From the NCBI GenBank assembly GCA_002887195.1, contig PJAB01000255.1:1-31902 (forward strand): a stretch of 31,902 nucleotides of DNA, given 5' to 3'. The position numbers were made by a program, and so were the translations under genes. The notes beneath the pieces are model-generated. The model searched no databases. It worked only from the letters and a program-made list of their open reading frames with translations, and was not told the origin of the DNA. Source of the stretch: Chrysochromulina parva. Lineage: Eukaryota > Haptophyta > Prymnesiales > Chrysochromulinaceae. Shown piece after piece: positions 15,714 to 23,801 of the stretch (its first letter is position 1; each line of letters starts with the position of its first letter).

Positions 15714-18278
15714 CTAAGGAGATGGCTGTGGCCGTGGAGAACGAGTCGGTGGCGGGTCCACCACCGACACGCTTGACTGAGAGGGTATCACTGTTAGAGC
15801 CGCGCGTGGGTTGCAGATTGGCTCAATGGATGTGCCCGGTTGGAGCGCGCCCGCCGACGCGGAGTTCCTGAGCATCTGTAATCCGCCGCCGCGTGCCGAG
15901 GCGGTTGGAAGCCGCGCACTTCCAACAGCGCCGCCCCGAGCCGAGGTTGGATGGCTCGTGGTGCTCGACCGAGGAGTATCCCTCTTCGCCAACGGCGCGA
16001 TAGGGAAGCGCCTGGCCGCGCGATACGCTTCCGCTGATCGCTGAGCGAAGGCCCACGCCAAGGTTGGCGGTGTCGCTTTCTGGGCCTCCTCCTTGGCCTT
16101 CTGATACTGCTCCCAGGCAGCTGCACGCTCAGCGGTATTCAGATCCGGGCCCCGTCCCCACACAGGATGGAGCCCGCTACGGCGGTAGCCGACCTGCTCG
16201 TCTTCGGGCACGGGCGATGTGAGAGCCGGTTCCCCGTTGACAATTCGCTCTTCCACGATCTGCACCTGCTGCCGCTGCATGGATTCTAGCTTCATTCGGC
16301 ATTGATCCTCAATCATCCTGATGCGCTCATCGGCCTCCTTGACCACTAGGACCATCTGGGCCTCGAGCGACTGGCGCTGGTCTGCAAGCAGGCGTTTCAG
16401 TTCCGTCTCGGCGAGTAGCCGCTGCTGGTCGGCGGAGCGCTTCGCCTCTGCCCGCTCGCGCTCGAGCACCTCGGCAGACTCGCCGATGCGCTGATTGAGC
16501 TCTTTCACGCGCAACTCCGACGCGGCGAGCTTGGTTGTTGATTCGCGGGCTTGCAGCATCATCGTCTTCGCCTCCGCAGCCTCCCCTCGTGCCTGCATGA
16601 GGGCGCGCCGTTCGTCTTCGAGGGCCACGTTGGCCAGCGCGAGCGCCTGATCTCTCTCGGCGAGGAGGGCTCGGACACGGGAAGTCTCCTGCTCTGCAAC
16701 GCCGTGCAGCCGTACTGCCTCCTGAAGCTTCTCCTCGACCGAGACCTCTTCCTTCCGGCGCTGTTTGGAGCTCGTGTTTTGCCACCGAACGCGCCAGTGG
16801 ATGAACGGCTTCGCAAGGTGGGGCTTCATCATACGCATTTGCGCCTCGCGGTAAACTTTTGCCCTGCGCTGCTCTTCGCGATAGCGCTTGTACTGGTCTG
16901 CCCACGTTTTCCAACCCCGATTGAGTTGGTGATTGCGCACTTGGTAGCCTGCGTGTCGCTGGATGAGTGCTACACGCTTCGATCGCTCTTCTTCAGAGCG
17001 CGCGTCGACGAGCAGGTTAAAGTCAGCGCGTTCGCGCTGAAAATCGGACATGCGCTTTTGCATAACATTGAGCTTGGAGTCCGCGTCGGCGAGTCGCACT
17101 TCGCAATCTTTGCGCACCTTAACTAGCTCCGCCTCGAGCTCGGCGATACGGTCCACCCTCGCCTGCTCTGCGTCCTTTTCCGCCTGCTCCGCACGCAGCT
17201 TGGCCAAGGCCTCGAGGTCCGCCTTTAGCGTGGTCCACCTCGAAAACGCTGAGCGTAAAGTTGGGAAGAGAAAGAAGCACCGTCCCTGCGAAATTCGTAC
17301 GAGCTCTGCCATGTAGCGCTTGTCATCGCGCATGGTAATCAACGATTGCCAGCCTCTGGCTAGATCCCCGTTCAGCAACTTGCGACTGAATTTGTTGTAC
17401 ATGAAGTCGATGCGGCCCTCGCGAGTGTTCTCGAACTTCCTCGCTAACACAAAGGCCTTCTCCTCTGCTGCCGCTAGCGCCCGTTGCGCGGCCTGGACCT
17501 CTTCGAGCATCTTCTCCATCTCACGCTTGTGCCGCTCCTCGGCCGCGCGCCGCAACTCTGCTTGCTGAGTGTCAGTCGCGAGCTTGGACTGGCGGATCTC
17601 CTCCTCGAGACCGCGGCGCTGCTCTGCGAGCGCGGAGGCAATCATACCGCGCTCAGTCTGCTTGACGTAGGCGGCGCCCCTCTCATGGATGTTGACGAGC
17701 GTGGATAGCGTGCCACGCGCCTCGTCGACCATGGCCTGCGCAGCATGTCGCTCCTCTTGACGGCCCATTTCCGCCGCAAGGGCAAGTTGTGACTCCGTCT
17801 CCTCAGCGCGCATGGCCGAGATTTGCCGCTCCTCGTGCAGCTGTGCATGCGCCTTTGCCAGGATGGCAGTTGTCTTACGCAGCTCTGCCGTGAGCACCTC
17901 GGTCGAGAGGTCCCCTTGCGCTGGGTCTGAAGGAGGTGGCAGCCTAGGGGGCGGCGGCGGCGGCGGCCGACGGTGCTCGAATGGCACATGCAGGCCCACA
18001 GACTGCCCAGGTGGCCGCCACGCGGGCGCAACAGGTACGTGGTAGACAATTCCCGTCTTCGCGGCCGATGCGGTCGTGTGACGGCTCCACGCGGGCACTT
18101 CAGGCCCTGCGCCAGCAAAGCTCCAAGGCCGCAGGCCGCGGAGCGGATCTGAGGCGCCACGGCCCTTGACGTAGTACGGGCTAAGCGCGGGCGCGGAGCG
18201 GTGCGGGGTAAGGGACGTGGGAGGCTGGCGCGTCAGAAACGTGCCGTCTGGCGACCCGGTGACCCACTGCTGCGCCAT
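15714..18278 (-). CDS. Long coiled-coil protein with SFI1-like repeats
   Basis: The open frame begins with GTG at 18338. The first ATG (18278) gives 854 residues starting MAQQWVTGSPDG. Residues 1-130 are Pro-rich and disordered, with a seven-proline run near 105-111. Residues ~130-300 and ~360-450 are heptad-like coiled coil rich in Glu, Arg, Ala and Gln. Four Leu/Trp elements of SFI1 type occur: LLNGDLARGWQSL (~301), LRSAFSRWTTLK (~341), HQLNRGWKTWADQY (~450) and HLAKPFIHWRVRW (~487). A further coiled coil (~510-640) and a disordered tail (~640-854) follow. SFI1 repeats bind centrin/calmodulin-like proteins, so a centriole, basal-body or flagellar-root role is likely. It shares this repeat type with the convergent gene at 12084-14864, though the two proteins are otherwise unlike. 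The upstream region is shared with the divergent glycoside hydrolase gene. Confidence 0.8.
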   Translation of the reverse strand: MAQQWVTGSPDGTFLTRQPPTSLTPHRSAPALSPYYVKGRGASDPLRGLRPWSFAGAGPEVPAWSRHTTASAAKTGIVYHVPVAPAWRPPGQSVGLHVPFEHRRPPPPPPPRLPPPSDPAQGDLSTEVLTAELRKTTAILAKAHAQLHEERQISAMRAEETESQLALAAEMGRQEERHAAQAMVDEARGTLSTLVNIHERGAAYVKQTERGMIASALAEQRRGLEEEIRQSKLATDTQQAELRRAAEERHKREMEKMLEEVQAAQRALAAAEEKAFVLARKFENTREGRIDFMYNKFSRKLLNGDLARGWQSLITMRDDKRYMAELVRISQGRCFFLFPTLRSAFSRWTTLKADLEALAKLRAEQAEKDAEQARVDRIAELEAELVKVRKDCEVRLADADSKLNVMQKRMSDFQRERADFNLLVDARSEEERSKRVALIQRHAGYQVRNHQLNRGWKTWADQYKRYREEQRRAKVYREAQMRMMKPHLAKPFIHWRVRWQNTSSKQRRKEEVSVEEKLQEAVRLHGVAEQETSRVRALLAERDQALALANVALEDERRALMQARGEAAEAKTMMLQARESTTKLAASELRVKELNQRIGESAEVLERERAEAKRSADQQRLLAETELKRLLADQRQSLEAQMVLVVKEADERIRMIEDQCRMKLESMQRQQVQIVEERIVNGEPALTSPVPEDEQVGYRRSGLHPVWGRGPDLNTAERAAAWEQYQKAKEEAQKATPPTLAWAFAQRSAEAYRAARRFPIAPLAKRDTPRSSTTSHPTSARGGAVGSARLPTASARGGGLQMLRNSASAGALQPGTSIEPICNPRAALTVIPSQSSVSVVDPPPTRSPRPQPSP

Positions 18279-18532
18279 GCTGCGGCAATAGAGGATCGCG
18301 CAGGACAATTTGATCCTTGAACCGTCTGCGGGACACACGTGCGTCTCGCGCCGTGGCGGTCAATTCTTCTACCAGTACTTTGTAACCGACCGCATTGCAC
18401 GCATACTCCAGCCTCTTCATGCATACACACCAGAAGGCACCGAGGGTGTCCCAGGACGTATGGCCGCGTTTCGTAGTTCAAGTCAAGTATATGTTCGCTT
18501 GACTTGACTTGACTTGACTTGCACTTATTGCG
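18279..18532. promoter_or_regulatory. Divergent upstream region with GACTT repeat and hairpin
   Basis: These 254 bp separate the starts of the coiled-coil gene (minus) and the glycoside hydrolase gene (plus). At 18498-18520 the pentamer GACTT is repeated four times, ending 12 bases before the ATG at 18533. Just upstream, TCAAGTCAAG (18478-18487) is the reverse complement of the repeat (CTTGACTTGA), with a 10-base gap (TATATGTTCG). The transcript could therefore form a 10-bp hairpin close to the start codon. Confidence 0.6.
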
Positions 18533-20554
18533 ATGGCTCATGGTCATGGCCGTCGCGTCACCTTCGTGCCGCCTCCCGCCGAGGAAGACCCATTAGACGA
18601 GCGATCAGCGTTGCTGATCCCGAGCAGCGTGCGCCGCCCTCCGTCTGCAAACGCCCCCTCTTCGTGTACCAAGGCTGCGGCCTGTGGGTGCCTCGGCCTG
18701 GCGCTCGGATGGCTCTGGGTCTCCAGGTTGCAGTCGCCACCGCCACCGTTGGCTGCATCAACGCCCCCGCCTTCAGCTGCCTCGTCTCCGCCACCATTGC
18801 TCGGCGCTCCGCCGATCATTTCGCTGCTGCCCTTCAAATCGATCCTCAACGAGAGCATGCCTTGGGTCCAGGAAACAGCGCCACTCTTCGAGTGCGACGA
18901 TGACGACATCAAAAAGACGTACTGGTACCGATGGCGCCTCTTCAATCTGCACATGGTCCGCCGACCCGCCAAGGCGCCGGGCTGCGGCAAGAAGGAGGGC
19001 TGTTGGGTGATCACCGAGTTCCTGCAAAAGGTCTTCTGGTCGGGACCCTACAATACCATTGTGTGCCCTGCGGGCCACCACATCATGGAGGGCCGCTGGC
19101 TGCGCGACGCGGCCATCGTGGACGACTACGCGCGCTTCTGGTTCAAGGGCGACGGCTATCGCAAGCAGTACACGTGGTGGGCGGCTTATGCGCTGTGGCA
19201 GCGCTCGCTGCTTCACCACTCGCAGAGCTCGGTAGGGGTGCAGGCGGAGCTCTTCGGGCATCTGGACGCGCACTACGACGAGTGGGTCGCCACGCACTAC
19301 TCGCCCAAGGGCCGGTGCATGTTCACTTCGTGCCACGCTGATGGTGAGGAGAACTCAGCTGGCCTCGATGGTTGCCGGCCGACGATCAACTCGGTCATGT
19401 TTGGTGAAGCGATCGCCCTTCGCAGCATCGCAGCAGCGCTGGGCAACACGTCACGCGCGGCCTACTACGAGCGCGAGGCGCGCAAGTGGCAGGCGGTGCT
19501 CACCGATCAGCTCTGGTCCGACGAGCTCGGTTTTTTTGTGAACAAGGCCGAGGCCGCCCCCGCCACACTTCACCAGGAATGGCACAAATATGGAAAGATT
19601 GGGCGCAGCCGTGAGGTGCAGACCTACCTAGGGTGCCTCGCGTGCCACCGGCCGCGCAAGTGCCCGCCCGAGCGCGGCTGGCCGCTCGGCAAGCGCGTGC
19701 CTGTGCGGGAGCTGATGGGACTCTCGTCGCCCTGGTACTTCAGTGCGGTGCCTTCGGATGACGCGATCACGAGTGCGAGGTACGCACGCGCCTTCGAACA
19801 ACTCGAGGATCCGGAGGGCTTCGACGCCAAGTGGGGGCCGCGCACCACGGAGCGGCGCTCGCCGTGCTACAACTTCTCGAACAGCGCCCAGTGCAACTGG
19901 AACGGCGGCAGCTGGCCGTACGAGACGTCGAAGCTTGGGACGGCGCTCATCAACCTGCTGCAGACGTACCCGAGGCAGCCGAGCGCAAGCGGTGCCTCCT
20001 TCGACAAGCTCCTCCGCCGCTATGCGCGCGCGCACACGCGCTCGCACGCGGAGCAGCTCGCACCACCACACGTCGACGAAGACCTCCATCCAGACGACGG
20101 CTACTGGATCACCCGCCGCAAGCTCCACGGTATCGAACCGTGGCCAAAAACAGGCGGGCTGGGTGCACGCAATGGGCGCGACCACCTACGAGCGCGTGGT
20201 ACGCACTATTTCCACTCGACATTCAACGACCTGGTGCTCTCGGGGCTAGTGGGTGTGCGCACGCACGCCAAATTCCTCGAGCTCCACCCGCTCACGCGCG
20301 TGCGTTCCTTTTGCGCTACGCGGCTGTGGCTGCGCGGCGTCGACGTCTCCGTCGTGTGGGACGCCGACGGCCTGACGTACCATCACGGGCGTGGACTTCA
20401 CGTGTGGATTGATGGCCGGCCGGTTGGCAGTGCGCTCCCGCACGAGCAGCACGATGGCCATGTGCTCGCTCCGGTCGTACGCGTGGCGTACGATGGCAGC
20501 TGGATGGCTGACTGCTCGTTACAAGGCGCTGCGTCGAAAAGCCCGCGTTGCTGA
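18533..20554 (+). CDS. Membrane-anchored MGH1-like (six-hairpin) glycoside hydrolase
   Basis: This 673-residue protein has a short basic N-terminal tail, one hydrophobic segment (~48-65, AAACGCLGLALGWLWV) and a Pro/Ser stalk (~67-95). This is the layout of a type II Golgi or secretory-pathway enzyme. Residues ~125-480 resemble the alpha/alpha-barrel domain of bacterial trehalase-like/MGH1-like proteins: YWYRWRLFNLHM, GHHIMEGRWLRD, GLDGCRPTINSVMFGEAIAL, SSPWYFSAVP, LEDPEGFDAKWGPRTTERR and QCNWNGGSWPYETS. The last resembles the trehalase QWD...GW signature. Residues ~555-650 (FNDLVLSGLVGV ... GLHVWIDGRPVG) match the small C-terminal beta-domain of the same proteins, so the protein is full length. 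Family members hydrolyse alpha-glycosides such as mannosylglycerate or glucosylglycerate; the substrate here is unknown. Similarity to bacterial proteins raises the possibility of an ancient transfer. The ATG at 18533 is preferred because it leads straight into the anchor. Confidence 0.85.
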   Translation: MAHGHGRRVTFVPPPAEEDPLDERSALLIPSSVRRPPSANAPSSCTKAAACGCLGLALGWLWVSRLQSPPPPLAASTPPPSAASSPPPLLGAPPIISLLPFKSILNESMPWVQETAPLFECDDDDIKKTYWYRWRLFNLHMVRRPAKAPGCGKKEGCWVITEFLQKVFWSGPYNTIVCPAGHHIMEGRWLRDAAIVDDYARFWFKGDGYRKQYTWWAAYALWQRSLLHHSQSSVGVQAELFGHLDAHYDEWVATHYSPKGRCMFTSCHADGEENSAGLDGCRPTINSVMFGEAIALRSIAAALGNTSRAAYYEREARKWQAVLTDQLWSDELGFFVNKAEAAPATLHQEWHKYGKIGRSREVQTYLGCLACHRPRKCPPERGWPLGKRVPVRELMGLSSPWYFSAVPSDDAITSARYARAFEQLEDPEGFDAKWGPRTTERRSPCYNFSNSAQCNWNGGSWPYETSKLGTALINLLQTYPRQPSASGASFDKLLRRYARAHTRSHAEQLAPPHVDEDLHPDDGYWITRRKLHGIEPWPKTGGLGARNGRDHLRARGTHYFHSTFNDLVLSGLVGVRTHAKFLELHPLTRVRSFCATRLWLRGVDVSVVWDADGLTYHHGRGLHVWIDGRPVGSALPHEQHDGHVLAPVVRVAYDGSWMADCSLQGAASKSPRC

Positions 20555-21138
20555 TAGCCCGGCCTGCCCTCGCCTGGTGGAGCTTGGAGCGTGGAGCCGA
20601 CACGACTCGCACTCCAGTCTTCACTGTGCCGCCTTACTCCCTCGACAGGGTTCGAGAACAAGACGGGAATGGGGACTGAAGTCACTGTCCTGTTAGTGTT
20701 ACTGCATCGCACTAATATACGTAACCGTAGATTATCTGATGAGCGGCAGATCGCAGAAGTGTCTGCTCCCGCTCCTGCCCGCACTCTGCGGCCTCCTCCG
20801 AGCGTGCAGCTCCTCGTCAAAATCATAGCTCCGACGGATGGGAGTGTACGTCGCGTTTCGGCCGTGTCGGACCGAAGCCCGACAGCACGAGGTAACACGA
20901 GCATTGAACACGAGGTCTAAGACTGGGATCTAGCCCTTATCTAGCCCTAGCTGAGAGAAGCCAGGTTAGAGCCCCACTCCTTCAAGGTGAAGGTTGATAG
21001 ACCCACTGGTCAACTACACAACTTGGTGGCTGGATGATGGATGTTCTGGTGGACCTGTCGTTCCACGTTCGTGCTCTTTCGTGCTCTTTTTGACCTAATT
21101 CTCCTCAGAATTGCACTAAGGTTGCATTTTCTGGTCTT
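20555..21138. other. Intergenic region, no gene seen
   Basis: No gene is supported after the glycoside hydrolase stop. A plus-strand frame of ~110 codons (20591-20920) has no motif and mixed codon use. A CCTTCAAGGTGAAGG near-palindrome lies at about 20980. The sequence becomes less GC-rich to the right, grading into the repeat zone. Confidence 0.4.
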
Positions 21139-21237
21139 GAAACCAGTGGCTAGGTAGGGGTTTAGGGTGGGTATTACAAAAATAACGGTTAAGAAACCTG
21201 TGGCTATGTAGGGGTTAGGGGGTAGGGGTTAGGGTGT
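21139..21237 (+). repeat. Tandem duplication with telomere-like TTAGGG motifs
   Basis: A ~33-bp segment starting GAAACCAGTGGCTAGGTAGG (21139) is repeated, slightly altered, at 21193, with a 54-bp period. The second copy extends into GGGGTTAGGGGGTAGGGG and TTAGGGTG. Three TTAGGG units in total lie in the same orientation. This may be an interstitial telomere-like tract or simple G-rich repeat drift. Confidence 0.6.
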
Positions 21238-21392
21238 GACGGGTCCTGATCTCCGAGGTAGTTCTTTATCCGTTTGACCCCTGGTTTGACCTCTAGTTTG
21301 GTTGGTGGTTTATGTGTGGGTCCTCTAGGCCTACTGCTGTGAGAGTCAGAGTGCTTCATGCAAAATAGCAAAGCTACATGCCAGGCTCGAGC

Positions 21393-21605
21393 TCGACAGC
21401 ACACTCGACAGCCTCGACAGAGAAACTCGACAGCTACTCGACAGCTCGACAGCTACTCGACGCCCAGGCGCATGCAGTCAGCCTCGACAGGCTCGACAGC
21501 TACTCTACAGGAGCTCGACAGGAGCTCGACAGGCTCGACAGGCAAGGCCTCGACAGCGCCTCGACAGCGCCTCGACGGAGCCTTGACAGCTTGACAACTC
21601 GACAG
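21393..21605 (+). repeat. Irregular TCGACAG minisatellite
   Basis: The heptamer TCGACAG occurs 14 times in 213 bp, usually as GCTCGACAG or CCTCGACAG, with variants (TCTACAG, TTGACAG) between. Spacing varies from 8 to over 30 bases, so it is not a CRISPR array and not a uniform satellite. Reading frames through it are open in more than one phase only because the unit lacks stop codons. Confidence 0.9.
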
Positions 21606-21712
21606 AGACGGCGTTTTTGGTTGTAGAGGTCGACCGAGACGTGCGCAACTACTGGGCGGAGCGACGGCGCAATGCAGAGCACGTCCACAACGCCCGGCCT
21701 CGTGCTGTCGAG

Positions 21713-22305
21713 CACCTCACGACGGGTTAGGGGGGGGTTGTTATCGAGTTTGGGGGGGTTGTTATCAGGATACGTATCCTGATGTATCATGATGTATCCT
21801 GTGTGTATCCTGAAGGATACATGTATCCCTAATGTATCCTGATGTATCTTAAATGTATCTTGAATGACCTGTTACATTCCAAGAGAATACATGTATCTTG
21901 ATTTTTGCATGTATTTTATACGTATCCCAAACGAGTCCAAGATACATTTTGGGATACATATCAGATACATCAGGATATATGCATCTTGCACGTGAGGATA
22001 CATGCGGGATACATGCGGGATACATATGAGATACATGTATCTGCAGAGGTTCGAGGATACATTGACGATACATGCGGGATACATGAGAGATACATAATGA
22101 TATACATGTATCTCAATTGTATCCAGAGAGGTACGTATCTGCAAATGTATCTTATTGTATCCTGATGTATCTTGTTGATGTATCTGGGACACATCAAGAT
22201 ACGTTCACGATACATGCATGACACATGCACGATACATGGGATACGTATCCTGATAACACCCCCCCCCAAATTCGATAACAAACCCCCCGTCACCCACCTC
22301 ACGAC
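21713..22305. mobile_element. AT-rich foldback (MITE-like) element with terminal inverted repeats and 11-bp target duplication
   Basis: A 571-bp unit (21724-22294) is flanked by perfect 11-bp direct repeats, CACCTCACGAC, at 21713-21723 and 22295-22305. Its ends are ~54-bp imperfect inverted repeats. Reading inward, both ends show a G-run, TTGTTATCGAGTTTG (left) or TTGTTATCGAATTTG (right, reverse complement), another G-run, and TGTTATCAGGATACGTATCC. The interior is a dense array of GATACAT and ATGTATC words in both orientations, with four copies of the palindrome ATACATGTAT, so the whole unit can fold on itself. There is no transposase. Long inverted ends and a 9-11 bp target duplication are typical of Mutator-like nonautonomous elements, but family assignment is inference. 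The element is much more AT-rich than its surroundings. Confidence 0.82.
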
Positions 22306-22572
22306 AGCTGCTAGCTAGTACAATAGTTTGTGACCAAATTCCAGAGCGGCGGCGTTCTTAATCGATAAAAAAGGAAAATCCATTCGTTTGACCACTGGTG
22401 GCGCCGCGACTCGGGTTGTGGGTGTCTTTGCGTTTTGTGCGTGTCGCGACTTCACTTGACATGTCTTGACCACGTTAGACATGCCCTTTCTTGGGCAAGT
22501 ATCGTTGGCGCAAAAGTCAGGACCAACCCCGACTGGTGACTGGTGATTGGTTCGCTTGGTGGAGGTGGCCCA

Positions 22573-23670
22573 ATGCCGCCCGGCTCGATCAAGGCCGGCA
22601 AAGCCCCGGCCAAGCCGGTGCCGCCCACCGCCCCTGGCGCGCACGAGGCCGGCCTCGAGTACGGCGAGATCGCTCCGGACATCGCAGCTGATAACATGGC
22701 AGCACACATCGGCGCCGAGCCGGAGGACATGCCGCCGCCGTGCTCTGCATCGACGAAGCGGCCGCTCACGGCGGAGGCATTTGTGCGGCGCGCCGTGGAC
22801 GGCACCTTCGAGGCGGACCTCTTCGCGCTCGACGACATCCCGCCCAAGGACCCGCCCCGGGTGCGCGGCCAGCCCAGCGCGTACGTGGCCGCCCGCGAGC
22901 TCGTGCTCGCGTTCAGCAACAGCGCGGAGCACGCGGATCTGTGGGAGGCGTCCATTCCACCGGCGCTCACCGCGCTGATGGAGGAGCTGCGCAGGCAGGC
23001 GCGCACGTCGCCGTCGTCGTCGCTGCAAAGGCCTGGGAGTGCCTCGCACTGCCCGATCAACGTGGACATTGAGGATGCCGCCGCGCAGCCCAAGGCGGCG
23101 GCCGAAGACGACGGGGCGGAGAAGCGCGAGCTCAGGCACGCGTCGTCGACGAGCTCGGCCGCGCGCGACCCGGCCGTGCAGCCGGCGCTTCGTCCGGGCA
23201 CGCGCCCGCCCACGCGGCTCGACCAGCAAGCCTGGGACATGTACGTCTACCAGACGCCCGGCTCCAACACCTTTTACGGCGCGTGGGGCTTTGACGGCAA
23301 GCCCGCGCGCCACGACGAGTTCTTCACCAAAGAGGCGAAGAAGAACCGGGCGATCCCCCTCGCGGACGGGCGGCCGACCAAGGAGGACGCGGCGATGAGG
23401 CGGTACGAGGGCCTCCTCCGGTACGGCGAGGGCGCGCGCATCTCGTACGCGCTGCGCGAGTTCTACCTCAAGCAGACGGAGATCCTCGAGAACGAGATGC
23501 GCGCGATGCTGCGCAGCGTGCGCGCGATCTACGAGACGGGCGCGTGCCGGTGGACGGTGCTCCGCCGCCTCGAGCAGGAACCGCCACGCCGGCTCGCCCA
23601 GCTGGTGCTGCTCGCGGCGGCGCCCGAGCAGGACCCCGAGCTCCACACGTTTAAAACAGCGAGATATTAA
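22573..23670 (+). CDS. Hypothetical charged protein
   Basis: The open frame starts with GTG at 22543. I chose the first ATG (22573), giving 365 residues. The N-terminal ~55 residues are Pro/Ala/Gly-rich and the middle (~140-205) is Ser/Ala-rich and disordered. Two parts look structured: residues ~60-140 (PLTAEAFVRRAVDGTFEADL ... PSAYVAARELVLAFSNSAEH), probably helical, and ~210-345, with MYVYQTPGSNTFYGAWGFDG and a helix-rich stretch (EFYLKQTEILENEMRAML). I recognise no family. Codon use has strongly GC-rich third positions, as in the better-supported genes, which favours this strand over a 466-codon frame on the opposite strand. It lies just after the foldback element and 131 bp before another plus-strand frame. 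It could be one exon of a larger gene. Confidence 0.6.
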   Translation: MPPGSIKAGKAPAKPVPPTAPGAHEAGLEYGEIAPDIAADNMAAHIGAEPEDMPPPCSASTKRPLTAEAFVRRAVDGTFEADLFALDDIPPKDPPRVRGQPSAYVAARELVLAFSNSAEHADLWEASIPPALTALMEELRRQARTSPSSSLQRPGSASHCPINVDIEDAAAQPKAAAEDDGAEKRELRHASSTSSAARDPAVQPALRPGTRPPTRLDQQAWDMYVYQTPGSNTFYGAWGFDGKPARHDEFFTKEAKKNRAIPLADGRPTKEDAAMRRYEGLLRYGEGARISYALREFYLKQTEILENEMRAMLRSVRAIYETGACRWTVLRRLEQEPPRRLAQLVLLAAAPEQDPELHTFKTARY

Positions 23671-23801
23671 ATGCGAGATGAAATGCATGCCATAGATTGA
23701 ACTGCAGCGATTCAACTTTTGAAACAGTTGTTGTCGTTATTTGCCACTCCCCGGGGCTCACGATTGCTCGACGTGTGTTGTGGTGGGAACATCTCAAGCG
23801 C

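Noticed and set aside
21393..21605. CRISPR array
   Set aside because: The repeat is only 7-9 bp, spacers are irregular and often shorter than the repeat, and the setting is eukaryotic.
21849..22302. Small frames in the foldback element reading MYP/HVS-like repeats
   Set aside because: Open frames arise because GATACAT/ATGTATC words lack stops in some phases. The sequence is palindromic noncoding DNA.
22315..23715. Minus-strand frame of ~466 codons opposite the 22573 gene
   Set aside because: The translation is dominated by Arg, Leu, Ala and Gly without domains, and its start region runs through noncoding sequence. The plus strand has the codon bias of real genes here. Not fully excluded.
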